Shown here piece by piece: positions 1 through 6,184 of a stretch of DNA of 20,216 bases. The stretch's first letter is position 1, and every line of letters begins with the position of its first letter. The stretch comes from Bacilli bacterium. Lineage in GTDB: Bacteria > Bacillota_I > Bacilli_A > RFN20 > CAG-826. Made by a program: the position numbers and the translations under genes. Location: NCBI GenBank assembly GCA_017619815.1, contig JAFZRR010000036.1:1-20216 (forward strand). The letters are read 5' to 3'. The notes beneath the pieces were generated by a model. That model had not been told where the DNA came from. It saw nothing but the letters and a program-made list of their open reading frames with translations, and searched no databases.

Positions 1-567
1 AATAGAATTGATCATTATGAAAAATTAGGTAATGGTCCACACTTTGAATTTGGTTATGAAGAATCATATGGTTGTTTAGTCGCTCCATTTGCCAGAGACA
101 AAGACGGTTGCCAAGCCATCCTCTTATATTGTGAAATGGCGTTATATTATGACCGCTTAGGAAAACCATTGGACGTGGTGTGGGATGAACTCCAACAAAG
201 ATTTGGTTATCACCTTGATATCGCCTACTCCATTGAATTCAAAGGCAGTACCGGACAACAAGCTATGGATAACTTAATGGACGGCTTACACAAAGCCCCA
301 TTAAAGGAACTCTCAGGCGTCAAAGTTATCCGTGTGGAAGATTATAATAAGCAAGAAGCTTATGAGGCAGACAAAGTCGAAAAGATTAACTTACCAAAAT
401 CTAACGTGGTGAAGTTATTCTTCGAAAATGGTAATACCATTACGGTACGTCCATCTGGTACAGAACCAAAAGTGAAGTTCTACATCGGTATGAAGAGCAA
501 AACAAAACTCGACAAATCTCAAGCGGACAAATTATACGAAGAACTTAAGAAAGCTCTTAACATCTAA
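1..567 (+). CDS. pgcA: alpha-phosphoglucomutase / phosphomannomutase family protein, C-terminal part (5' truncated by the window)
   Basis: The reading frame is open from base 1, so the gene starts left of the window; 188 residues are visible. They carry FGYEESYGCLVAPFARDKDG (about residues 17-36), which is the sugar-binding loop of the alpha-D-phosphohexomutase superfamily. The C-terminal phosphate-binding loop RPSGTEPKVKF lies at about residues 150-160 (domain IV). By family, the enzyme interconverts glucose-1-phosphate and glucose-6-phosphate in the cytoplasm, feeding glycolipid and polysaccharide synthesis. The catalytic serine and metal-binding loops would be in the missing N-terminal part. 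The ATG at 136 is internal, because homology continues upstream of it. The gene ends in TAA just before a hairpin shared with the convergent trpS. PgcA fits better than a phosphomannomutase because of the EESYG loop, but substrate specificity is not proven by these residues. Confidence 0.9.
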   Translation, partial: NRIDHYEKLGNGPHFEFGYEESYGCLVAPFARDKDGCQAILLYCEMALYYDRLGKPLDVVWDELQQRFGYHLDIAYSIEFKGSTGQQAMDNLMDGLHKAPLKELSGVKVIRVEDYNKQEAYEADKVEKINLPKSNVVKLFFENGNTITVRPSGTEPKVKFYIGMKSKTKLDKSQADKLYEELKKALNI

Positions 568-570
568 AAT

Positions 571-596
571 AAAAGACCGGTTTGTTCCGGTCTTTT
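571..596. terminator. bidirectional terminator between pgcA and trpS
   Basis: A perfect 10-bp stem, AAAAGACCGG (571-580) with CCGGTCTTTT (587-596), closes a 6-base TTTGTT loop. A-rich and T-rich arms give U-runs on both strands, so the hairpin can end both convergent transcripts. It sits between the pgcA stop (565-567) and the trpS stop (598-600). Confidence 0.9.
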
Positions 597-597
597 C

Positions 598-1584
598 TTA
601 TATCTTTAATAAGCCTACGGCTTGTTGCACTCTTTCGAGTGTTGGTTTAGCCATTGCTTTAGCTTTCACTGCGCCATCGCGGAGGACTTTTTCATAAGCC
701 TTGGTTTCAACGATTTCTTGATATCTCTTTTGGAATGGTTCGAGTTCCGCGCAAACAACATCAGCAACTGCGGTTTTGAATTCGCCATATCTTTTACCAA
801 CAAATTCTTTTTCCGCATCTTCAATACTAATATCTTTTAATGCGGCATAGATGGTTAATAAGTTAGAGATACCTGGTTTGTTTTCAGGATCGTATTTAAC
901 TTCACATCCTAAGTCAGTAACCGCGGACATAATTTTCTTTCTCACAGTCTTCATATCATCTTTTAAGAAGATATCACCTTTAGGATCACTTTTAGACATC
1001 TTCACTGTTGGATCACTTAAGGACATGATTCTGGCACCAACTTTTCTAAGTTCGTAGTTAGGCATCTTTAAGATTTTGCCATAACGATTGTTAAATCTAT
1101 TGACTAAATCACGAGTGATTTCCACGTGTTGAACTTGGTCTTCGCCCACAGGGATGATTGCGGCGTCATATAACACGATATCGCACGCCATTAAGACTGG
1201 ATAAGCGAATAAGCCCAAACCGATCGCGGATTCATTCATCTTTGATGCTTTATCTTTATATTGGGTCATTCTGGATAATTCACCCATATAGAGATAGTTT
1301 TGCATAATCGCATTTAATTCAGCGTGTTCGCTGACACTGGATTGAAGGAATAGTGTAACTCTTTCTGGGTCTAAGCCTGCTGCTAAGTAGAAACTTGCTA
1401 AGTCAATTGTGTTTTGTCTTAAGACTTCAGGATCAATCGGAAGAGTTAAAGCATGTAAATCCGCAATAAAGAAAATACATTCTCCTCTTTCCATCATTTG
1501 AGGGAGACGTTTGAGTACTCCAATGTAATTGCCAAGTGTTAATTGGCCTGTTGGTTTAATACCAGTTAAGATGCGATCTGCCAT
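598..1584 (-). CDS. trpS: tryptophanyl-tRNA synthetase (TrpRS)
   Basis: Class I aminoacyl-tRNA synthetase of 328 residues, the usual length for bacterial TrpRS. It charges tRNA-Trp with tryptophan in the cytoplasm. The N-terminal TGIKPTGQLTLGNYIG (residues 7-22) holds the HIGH-like ATP-binding motif in its TrpRS form. GEDQVQH is at 147-153 and KMSKS at 195-199. The start is supported by a GAGGAAA ribosome-binding site just upstream and by the typical N-terminus. The gene faces pgcA and diverges from spx. A candidate promoter is TTGAAA-17 bp-TAAACT at 1610-1638. The leader would be only about 20 nt, too short for a T-box, so tRNA-sensing control is not seen here. Confidence 0.97.
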   Translation of the reverse strand: MADRILTGIKPTGQLTLGNYIGVLKRLPQMMERGECIFFIADLHALTLPIDPEVLRQNTIDLASFYLAAGLDPERVTLFLQSSVSEHAELNAIMQNYLYMGELSRMTQYKDKASKMNESAIGLGLFAYPVLMACDIVLYDAAIIPVGEDQVQHVEITRDLVNRFNNRYGKILKMPNYELRKVGARIMSLSDPTVKMSKSDPKGDIFLKDDMKTVRKKIMSAVTDLGCEVKYDPENKPGISNLLTIYAALKDISIEDAEKEFVGKRYGEFKTAVADVVCAELEPFQKRYQEIVETKAYEKVLRDGAVKAKAMAKPTLERVQQAVGLLKI

Positions 1585-1609
1585 AAAAATTTCCTCAATC
1601 AGTAGTAAT

Positions 1610-1638
1610 AGTTTAGTGGTTTAATTTCATATTTTCAA
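1610..1638 (-). promoter_or_regulatory. candidate trpS promoter
   Basis: On the minus strand, TTGAAA (1633-1638) and TAAACT (1610-1615) are separated by 17 bp. The predicted transcript starts near 1603, giving a leader of about 19 nt that contains the trpS ribosome-binding site. The -10 match is imperfect. The -35 box lies inside the trpS-spx palindrome. Confidence 0.45.
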
Positions 1639-1654
1639 ATCATTTGAATATATG
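1628..1654. repeat. 27-bp near-perfect palindrome between divergent trpS and spx (possible operator)
   Basis: CATATTTTCAAAT (1628-1640), a central C (1641) and ATTTGAATATATG (1642-1654) form an inverted repeat in which 12 of 13 positions pair; only 1633/1649 fails. It covers the proposed trpS -35 box and ends 14 bp before the spx extended -10, so a bound dimer could affect both promoters. It is AT-rich, has no adjacent U-run and lies upstream of both genes, so it does not look like a terminator. The binding protein is unknown. Confidence 0.6.
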
Positions 1655-1668
1655 ACTTTATAAATTTT

Positions 1669-1677
1669 TGCTATAAT
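1669..1677 (+). promoter_or_regulatory. extended -10 promoter of spx, leaderless arrangement
   Basis: TGCTATAAT is an ideal extended -10 element (TGn plus TATAAT) with no good -35 at the right distance. Only 9 bp separate it from the spx ATG at 1687. Transcription should start near 1684, leaving about 3 nt of leader. No Shine-Dalgarno site could fit. Confidence 0.8.
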
Positions 1678-1686
1678 AGTGCCGCT

Positions 1687-2115
1687 ATGATTAAGATTTA
1701 CACCTCTCCAAGTTGTTCTAGTTGCCGCAAAGTGAAGAAATGGTTCCAAGACCAAAACATCCCCTTTGTGGAGAAAAATATTTTCGCTGCCACGCTAAAT
1801 GAGAACGAATTAAAAGAAATTCTTATTAAGAGTGAGAATGGTACTGAAGATATTATTTCTAACAAGAGTAAAATTGTGAAAACTAGTGGTGTTGATTTAG
1901 AGGGAATGACCGTCAAAGAACTCATAGAGTTCATTAGACAAAATCCTTCTGTATTAAAAAGACCAATTATGGTGGATGACAATAAGATCCAAGTGGGCTA
2001 TAACGCTGATGAAATAAGAACCTTCATTCCTCACGCTAGACGTATCGCGGAATGGGAATGTGCAAGGTGTAAAATGCTAAAAGAATGTGATCATAAAAAG
2101 GATGACGAGAATTAA
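1687..2115 (+). CDS. spx: Spx/ArsC-family transcriptional regulator with a cysteine-rich C-terminal tail
   Basis: Spx proteins bind the RNA polymerase alpha C-terminal domain and redirect transcription under disulfide stress. This 142-residue protein has the redox switch SPSCSSCRK with Cys10 and Cys13 (CxxC). It keeps Gly52, the alpha-contact residue of Bacillus Spx, as well as KRPIMVDD (91-98) and QVGYNADEIRTFIP (102-115). It is therefore a true Spx rather than an arsenate reductase, which lacks the CxxC. The tail is unusual: Cys125, Cys128 and Cys134 plus His136 form a CxxCx5CxH cluster absent from Bacillus Spx (131 residues), possibly a second redox or zinc site. The upstream extended -10 predicts a leaderless mRNA. 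The stop overlaps that of the convergent CYTH gene. Confidence 0.93.
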   Translation: MIKIYTSPSCSSCRKVKKWFQDQNIPFVEKNIFAATLNENELKEILIKSENGTEDIISNKSKIVKTSGVDLEGMTVKELIEFIRQNPSVLKRPIMVDDNKIQVGYNADEIRTFIPHARRIAEWECARCKMLKECDHKKDDEN

Positions 2116-2128
2116 CGCCATCCTTTTT
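2095..2128. terminator. bidirectional terminator made from the 3' ends of spx and the CYTH gene
   Basis: AAAAAGGATG (2095-2104) pairs perfectly with CATCCTTTTT (2119-2128) around a 14-base loop. Both stop codons lie in the loop (TAA at 2113-2115 plus; TAA from 2114-2112 minus). Each arm also encodes C-terminal residues of one protein, so coding and termination are superimposed. U-runs follow in both directions. Confidence 0.8.
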
Positions 2129-2657
2129 TAAATCTCTCAAATGCTCTTGCACTTTTTACCTTATAGTTTTCGTCGTAGCGGAGCTTATATTTATCACATA
2201 ATTTGAACATCACTTCTTTCGCTCTTTGCTGAGTATTTGCTTCAATTTCAATATCGTAATCAATAACATCTAGATATTCATTTTTATCAATGACCAAGAG
2301 ATAATCATCAATTGATATTTCAATGCGTTTAGTCACTAATTTTATTATCTCTTTAAATTCTTTGAATTTATTGTTCAGCGCAGCGTCAATCTGAGGATGA
2401 TTTTCTAAAGTCTCATTTATTTCTAAAACGCCTTCTTTTTGTCTCACTTTCAAAGTGAGTTCATGAATGCCTGTAGAAGTGTTTCTGATACGAAGCATCA
2501 TCCCGTTTTTATCGATGAAAAACTCATCGTTATCGAAGTAGATATTTTCAATGGTAAAACAGTCACAGTTAAAACCATTTTCTAATAAATCATCGATTAC
2601 TTTTTTGTAATCGTTTTCATTAATCATTACTCTTTCTTCGTATTCAATATGTTCCAT
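2112..2657 (-). CDS. CYTH-domain protein (YjbK-like triphosphate tunnel family)
   Basis: The 181-residue protein fits one CYTH domain, an eight-stranded beta tunnel that in active members hydrolyses or synthesises triphosphate compounds with divalent metals. The N-terminal signature ExExK appears as ExExR (Glu5, Glu7, Arg9 in IEYEERV). This is followed by ENIYFDND, GMMLRIRN, HELTLKVRQKEG and VIDYDIEIE, which match tunnel strands rich in alternating Glu, Lys and Arg. Bacillus YjbK is the nearest family I recognise; the substrate is unknown. The Lys-to-Arg change may alter activity. The gene is convergent with spx, overlapping by 3 bp at the stops, and diverges from nadK with 36 bp between start codons. 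An extended -10 lies 12 bp before the ATG, so the leader should be about 6 nt without a Shine-Dalgarno site. Confidence 0.8.
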   Translation of the reverse strand: MEHIEYEERVMINENDYKKVIDDLLENGFNCDCFTIENIYFDNDEFFIDKNGMMLRIRNTSTGIHELTLKVRQKEGVLEINETLENHPQIDAALNNKFKEFKEIIKLVTKRIEISIDDYLLVIDKNEYLDVIDYDIEIEANTQQRAKEVMFKLCDKYKLRYDENYKVKSARAFERFKKGWR

Positions 2658-2662
2658 ATTTG

Positions 2663-2671
2663 TGATATGAT
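2663..2671 (+). promoter_or_regulatory. extended -10 promoter of nadK
   Basis: TGATATGAT is a TGn-plus-hexamer element 22 bp before the nadK ATG. The predicted leader is about 16 nt with only a weak AAAGAAG. Bases 2670-2671 are shared with the -10 of the divergent CYTH promoter, so RNA polymerase probably cannot occupy both at once. Confidence 0.55.
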
Positions 2672-2678
2672 TATACCA
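2670..2678 (-). promoter_or_regulatory. extended -10 promoter of the CYTH gene
   Basis: On the minus strand TGGTATAAT reads as a perfect extended -10. Its 3' end is 12 bp from the CYTH ATG (2657-2655), so a leader of about 6 nt is predicted. It overlaps the nadK -10 on the other strand. Confidence 0.7.
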
Positions 2679-2693
2679 CTAAAGAAGTTGACT

Positions 2694-3470
2694 ATGAAAA
2701 TTGGACTTTATTATAAAGAGAAAAATAAAGAAAACGCCCTTTTTCTAAAAGAACAATTAGAGAAAAATGGTTTTACTTTAGATAACGTTAATCCTGATGT
2801 TATTTTCTCCATCGGTGGTGATGGAACCTTTTTACAAGCGGTCCATGCATATATCAATAAATTAGATTCTATTAAGTTCATCGGAATTAACTATGGTTCA
2901 TTAGGTTTCTTCTGTGGTTATACCAAAGAAGATATCCCAGAACTCATCAAAGAACTTAAAGGCGAATTATTTGTTAAACAATATTCATTATTAAAAGGTG
3001 AAATTAAATACCAAAATAGTGAACAAGATATTTATGCATTAAATGAGATTAGGATTGAAAATCCTTTCCACACACTTATCAGCGATGTTTTTATCGATGA
3101 TGAAAAGTTAGAAACGTTCCGCGGAAACGGCTTAATGGTGTGTTCATCACTCGGTAGTTCCGCATATAACAAATCACTTGGTGGTTCTTTGATCGATAGT
3201 GATTTAAATGTTTTAGAATTAACTGAAATCGCGGGCTTAGATAACAATATTTTCCATTCCCTCAAATCCTCTTTAGTGGTTAATGGAAATAAGAAGATTT
3301 CCTTTAAAGGAGATTTATCGAGTATTGTCGTCGGATATGATAATTTATCGATGCAAAAAGAAGACAATTTATTAGAAGTGACAATCTCTATTTCTGATAA
3401 GAAAGTAAATATTGTTTATTCAAAGAATAATTCTTATATCAAAAAGATTAGAAAGAGCTTTGTATTATGA
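2694..3470 (+). CDS. nadK: NAD kinase
   Basis: NAD kinase phosphorylates NAD to NADP with ATP or polyphosphate. The 258-residue protein begins MKIGLYY, as the family does, and carries the diacylglycerol-kinase-type GGDGT loop at 41-45, ALNEIRIENP with the NE pair at 117-118, and FRGNGLMVCSSLGSSAYNK (142-160). In the last motif most homologues have GDGL and TPTGSTAY, so several positions are conservatively changed here. I chose ATG 2694 over the in-frame ATGs at 2649 and 2667 because those lie in or before the promoter. The gene ends in TGA (3468-3470), the only TGA stop in the window, and the next in-frame codon is TAG. ATGA overlaps it with the next gene, so the two are translationally coupled. 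Confidence 0.93.
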   Translation: MKIGLYYKEKNKENALFLKEQLEKNGFTLDNVNPDVIFSIGGDGTFLQAVHAYINKLDSIKFIGINYGSLGFFCGYTKEDIPELIKELKGELFVKQYSLLKGEIKYQNSEQDIYALNEIRIENPFHTLISDVFIDDEKLETFRGNGLMVCSSLGSSAYNKSLGGSLIDSDLNVLELTEIAGLDNNIFHSLKSSLVVNGNKKISFKGDLSSIVVGYDNLSMQKEDNLLEVTISISDKKVNIVYSKNNSYIKKIRKSFVL

Positions 3471-3847
3471 TAGTTTTAGATCAATTGAAGGATGATTTTA
3501 ATGCCTTCTTAAAGAATAACGCCTTATGGATTGCTTTGGCCCTTGTCGTGGTTATTGCAATAGTCGTGGTTCTCATCCTTGTCTTAGGAAGAAAAACTAA
3601 AAAAGCCAAACCTCAAATCGCTGAGAAGAGTAAATGGGTGGAAGCCTTAGGCGGAAAAGAAAATATCGTTAGTAGTGAAGCTTATGGTTCTAGACTTGCC
3701 GTATCACTTGTCGATAAATCATTAATGAATAAAGAAGCATTAAAAGAGCTCGGTGTGACAAACTTCATTGAGATGAGTAATAAGATTACTCTTCTATTAG
3801 AAGATAAAGCCGAACTCGTAAAAGCGGAATTAGATAAAAAAGACTAG
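3467..3847 (+). CDS. membrane-anchored PTS EIIB-like protein lacking the phosphorylation cysteine
   Basis: A 126-residue protein with a single hydrophobic helix (about 20-40), a basic stretch GRKTKKAK, and a C-terminal domain (55-125) resembling the glucose-family PTS EIIB fold: VEALGGKENIVSSEAYGSRL. Active EIIB domains have a cysteine in the ACxTRLR loop that accepts phosphate from EIIA; here that position is Tyr73 (EAYGSRLAV). Phosphotransfer is therefore impossible by the known chemistry, and a regulatory or scaffold role is more likely. No EIIC, EIIA or HPr gene is in the window. The start overlaps the nadK stop by 4 bp (ATGA), so the two are one operon. The gene ends inside a terminator hairpin shared with maf. 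Confidence 0.7.
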   Translation: MIVLDQLKDDFNAFLKNNALWIALALVVVIAIVVVLILVLGRKTKKAKPQIAEKSKWVEALGGKENIVSSEAYGSRLAVSLVDKSLMNKEALKELGVTNFIEMSNKITLLLEDKAELVKAELDKKD

Positions 3848-3863
3848 CGAGCACTAGTCTTTT
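3838..3863. terminator. bidirectional terminator whose two arms each contain a stop codon
   Basis: AAAAGACTAG (3838-3847) and CTAGTCTTTT (3854-3863) form a perfect 10-bp stem with the loop CGAGCA. Each arm reads GAC TAG in its own gene, so the EIIB-like protein and Maf both end in Lys-Asp-stop encoded by the same palindrome. Confidence 0.9.
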
Positions 3864-4414
3864 ATTATACTTAAGAAATCTTTTTTGATCTCATCCACGG
3901 GGAATCCAATGACATTGGTGACACTTCCCTGAATTTCTTTTACTATTGGATATTTTTCATTATCCTGAACACCATAGGCTCCCGCTTTATCAAGTGGAGA
4001 ACCGGTTTTCACATATTCTTCAATTAACTTATCGCTTAGTGGATAGAAGAATACTTTTGATATTACGTAGTGTTCTATTAATTGATCTTTTTTGAATAAA
4101 CAATAAGCGGTAATAACTTCATGCATTTCACCAGATAATTCTCTTAAAATTTTCTTGGCGTCTTCCGCATCTATTGGTTTACCAATAATTTTACCGTTAT
4201 GGACCACGATGGTATCCGCAGAAATGACTAAATCATCGTAGTGGTCTTTGTGGATTTTTTCTCCTTTTCTTTTCGCAATATCTAAGACCGCATTTAAAGG
4301 AGATAAAACATAACTTTTATCTTCATCAATATCCGCGGTGATAATTGTGAAATCACTTGTGATTTGTTTAATTAATTCTTGTCTTCTTGGAGAAGCACTC
4401 GCTAATATGACCAT
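3854..4414 (-). CDS. maf: Maf/YhdE-type nucleoside triphosphate pyrophosphatase
   Basis: Maf proteins hydrolyse non-canonical or dTTP/UTP nucleotides to monophosphates and have been linked to septum control. The protein has 186 residues, the normal length. The N-terminal motif SASPRR is at 6-11, ISADTIV is in the middle and DKAGAYGVQD follows, as in dTTP/UTP-specific members. It starts one base after the rnj stop (TAA-G-ATG on the minus strand), so it is co-transcribed and probably translated by re-initiation after RNase J. It faces the EIIB-like gene and ends in the shared hairpin. Confidence 0.93.
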   Translation of the reverse strand: MVILASASPRRQELIKQITSDFTIITADIDEDKSYVLSPLNAVLDIAKRKGEKIHKDHYDDLVISADTIVVHNGKIIGKPIDAEDAKKILRELSGEMHEVITAYCLFKKDQLIEHYVISKVFFYPLSDKLIEEYVKTGSPLDKAGAYGVQDNEKYPIVKEIQGSVTNVIGFPVDEIKKDFLSIIKD

Positions 4415-4415
4415 C

Positions 4416-6089
4416 TTATGAATTCTTTGCCATAATCACAGGAATGATAATTGGATGAGTTTTACTTCTTCTATATAAATAGAATCCTGCGACTTCTTTA
4501 ATTAATAATTTGAGTTCTGCGAAACTTGGTTTGGTTTGAAGTTTTTCCGCAATCGCACCCTCTAATAATTGTGTTAATTCTTTATGTAATGTCTTACTAC
4601 CTTGATCAATAACACCTTTGGAATAGAGTTCTGGATGAGAAATCATCACATTCTTCTTGGTGTCGATGCTGATAGTGATGGCCATCATACCATCATCGGT
4701 TAAAATACGACGGTCATTGATAACTGCTTCCGCGAGAGAATTGGTGTCTTTACCATCAATAAAGGTATTGCCGTGTTCCACTGCGTAACCGCGTTTAACC
4801 ACACCTTTTGACAAAGTCAAAGTATCACCGTTATCTAAGATAAAGATATTTTCTTCTTTAACGCCTAAATCCATCGCTAATTCTTTGTGAAGTCTTTGCA
4901 TTCTATATTCACCGTGAATTGGCATGAAGTATTTTGGTTTCATTAATTTAAGCATCAATCTGAGTTCTTGACGAGAAGCGTGTCCAGAGGAGTGAATATC
5001 GTTAAGAATGGAGTTGGTGATGATATCCGCACCAGCACGTGCTAAAGAGTTAATGATGTTATCAATCATGACGCCATTGCCTGGAATAGCAGAGCTAGAG
5101 AAGACAATTGTATCACCAGGAATAATATGAATATCTTTATGCGCGCCGTTAGCAATTCTACTTAACGCAGCCATCGATTCACCTTGGCTACCTGTGCAGA
5201 GAATTAATAATTCACTGTTAGGGAATTTCTTAATATCTTGAGTTTCAATAATGGCGTCATCTGGAATATGGATATAGCCAAAACTACGAGAAATATCGAC
5301 GGCTTTTTCCATACTTCTTCCAACGATGGTAATCTTACGATTATGACTGACCGCAGATTCACAAACTTGTTGAATACGAGAGATGTTACTAGAGAATGTA
5401 GAAACGATCAATCTTCCTTGGGCGTTTTTGATAATGTCATCGATGGAATCGTAAACGTTCTTTTCGCTAGGTGTATAACCTTCTTGCTCAGCATTTGTGC
5501 TTTCGCCTAAAAGCAATGTAACACCTTCTTCACCGATTTCCGCCATACGGGAGATTTCGATATCTTTTCCAATAGGAGTTAAGTCAATCTTAAAGTCGCC
5601 TGTAGAAACGATTCTTCCTTCTGGTGTATCAACAACGATTCCAAAGGAATCAGGAATACTATGTGTCACGCGATAGAAACTTACTTTAAATCTATCAACT
5701 GGAACGATTGTATCGCTATCGTATTCAACGACATTCGCCATCTCGCTCATACGATATTCTTCTAATCTAGTTTTGATTAATGCTGCCGCAAGGCGTGGAG
5801 CGTATATAACTGGAATGTGAACGGCTTGTAATAAAAATGGAATACCACCGATATGGTCTTCATGTCCGTGAGTGATGAAAAGAGCTTTGATTTTATTGCG
5901 ATTGTTTTTTAAATGTGTGAAATCTGGAACGATATAGTTGATACCAGGGAATTCCACACCTGGGAATTTGACACCAGCATCGATAATGATGATTGTTTCA
6001 TCATTCTCAATACAGTACATGTTTTTACCGACTTCACCTAAACCACCAAGTGCATAGACAGAAACCGGCAACGAAATAGCCTTTTCCAT
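4416..6089 (-). CDS. rnj: ribonuclease J
   Basis: Metallo-beta-lactamase and beta-CASP ribonuclease of 557 residues, the full RNase J length. It matures rRNA and degrades mRNA with 5'-exonuclease and endonuclease activity. The zinc site THGHEDHIGG has His74, His76, Asp78 and His79. The beta-CASP part includes LLLGESTNAEQEGYTPSE, LCTGSQGESMAALSRIA and the late IHGEYRM histidine motif; a C-terminal domain follows. A strong AGGAGG at 6098-6103, 8 nt before ATG, fixes the start. An extended -10 (TGCTATAAT, 6135-6143) predicts a leader of about 39 nt, in contrast with the leaderless genes nearby. maf follows in the same operon. Only one RNase J is seen in this window, so J1 versus J2 is not assigned. 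Confidence 0.96.
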   Translation of the reverse strand: MEKAISLPVSVYALGGLGEVGKNMYCIENDETIIIIDAGVKFPGVEFPGINYIVPDFTHLKNNRNKIKALFITHGHEDHIGGIPFLLQAVHIPVIYAPRLAAALIKTRLEEYRMSEMANVVEYDSDTIVPVDRFKVSFYRVTHSIPDSFGIVVDTPEGRIVSTGDFKIDLTPIGKDIEISRMAEIGEEGVTLLLGESTNAEQEGYTPSEKNVYDSIDDIIKNAQGRLIVSTFSSNISRIQQVCESAVSHNRKITIVGRSMEKAVDISRSFGYIHIPDDAIIETQDIKKFPNSELLILCTGSQGESMAALSRIANGAHKDIHIIPGDTIVFSSSAIPGNGVMIDNIINSLARAGADIITNSILNDIHSSGHASRQELRLMLKLMKPKYFMPIHGEYRMQRLHKELAMDLGVKEENIFILDNGDTLTLSKGVVKRGYAVEHGNTFIDGKDTNSLAEAVINDRRILTDDGMMAITISIDTKKNVMISHPELYSKGVIDQGSKTLHKELTQLLEGAIAEKLQTKPSFAELKLLIKEVAGFYLYRRSKTHPIIIPVIMAKNS

Positions 6090-6134
6090 TTAACAAACCT
6101 CCTTACATTATAATATGTATAATTTGTCGCCATT

Positions 6135-6143
6135 ATTATAGCA
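6135..6143 (-). promoter_or_regulatory. extended -10 promoter of rnj-maf
   Basis: TGCTATAAT on the minus strand, the same 9-mer as at spx and ylbF. The start would be near 6128, leaving about 39 nt with an AGGAGG ribosome-binding site. A second TATAAT on the same strand (6107-6112) lies too close to the Shine-Dalgarno site to be the main promoter. Confidence 0.65.
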
Positions 6144-6152
6144 CCATTTAAT

Positions 6153-6181
6153 AAAAAGGACACAAGTATCAACTTGTATCC
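6153..6181 (-). terminator. rho-independent terminator of def
   Basis: On the minus strand GGATACAAGT and ACTTGTGTCC (6181-6172 and 6167-6158) form a 10-bp stem with one G-U pair and the loop TGAT, followed by TTTTT (6157-6153). It separates def from the rnj promoter on the same strand. Confidence 0.88.
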
Positions 6182-6184
6182 TTG

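Noticed and set aside
1585..1686. T-box or tryptophan-responsive leader for trpS
   Set aside because: No specifier hairpin or T-box core is visible and the predicted leader is only about 20 nt.
6107..6112. Second TATAAT near rnj as main promoter
   Set aside because: It is only a few bases before the Shine-Dalgarno site; a start from it would remove or crowd the AGGAGG.
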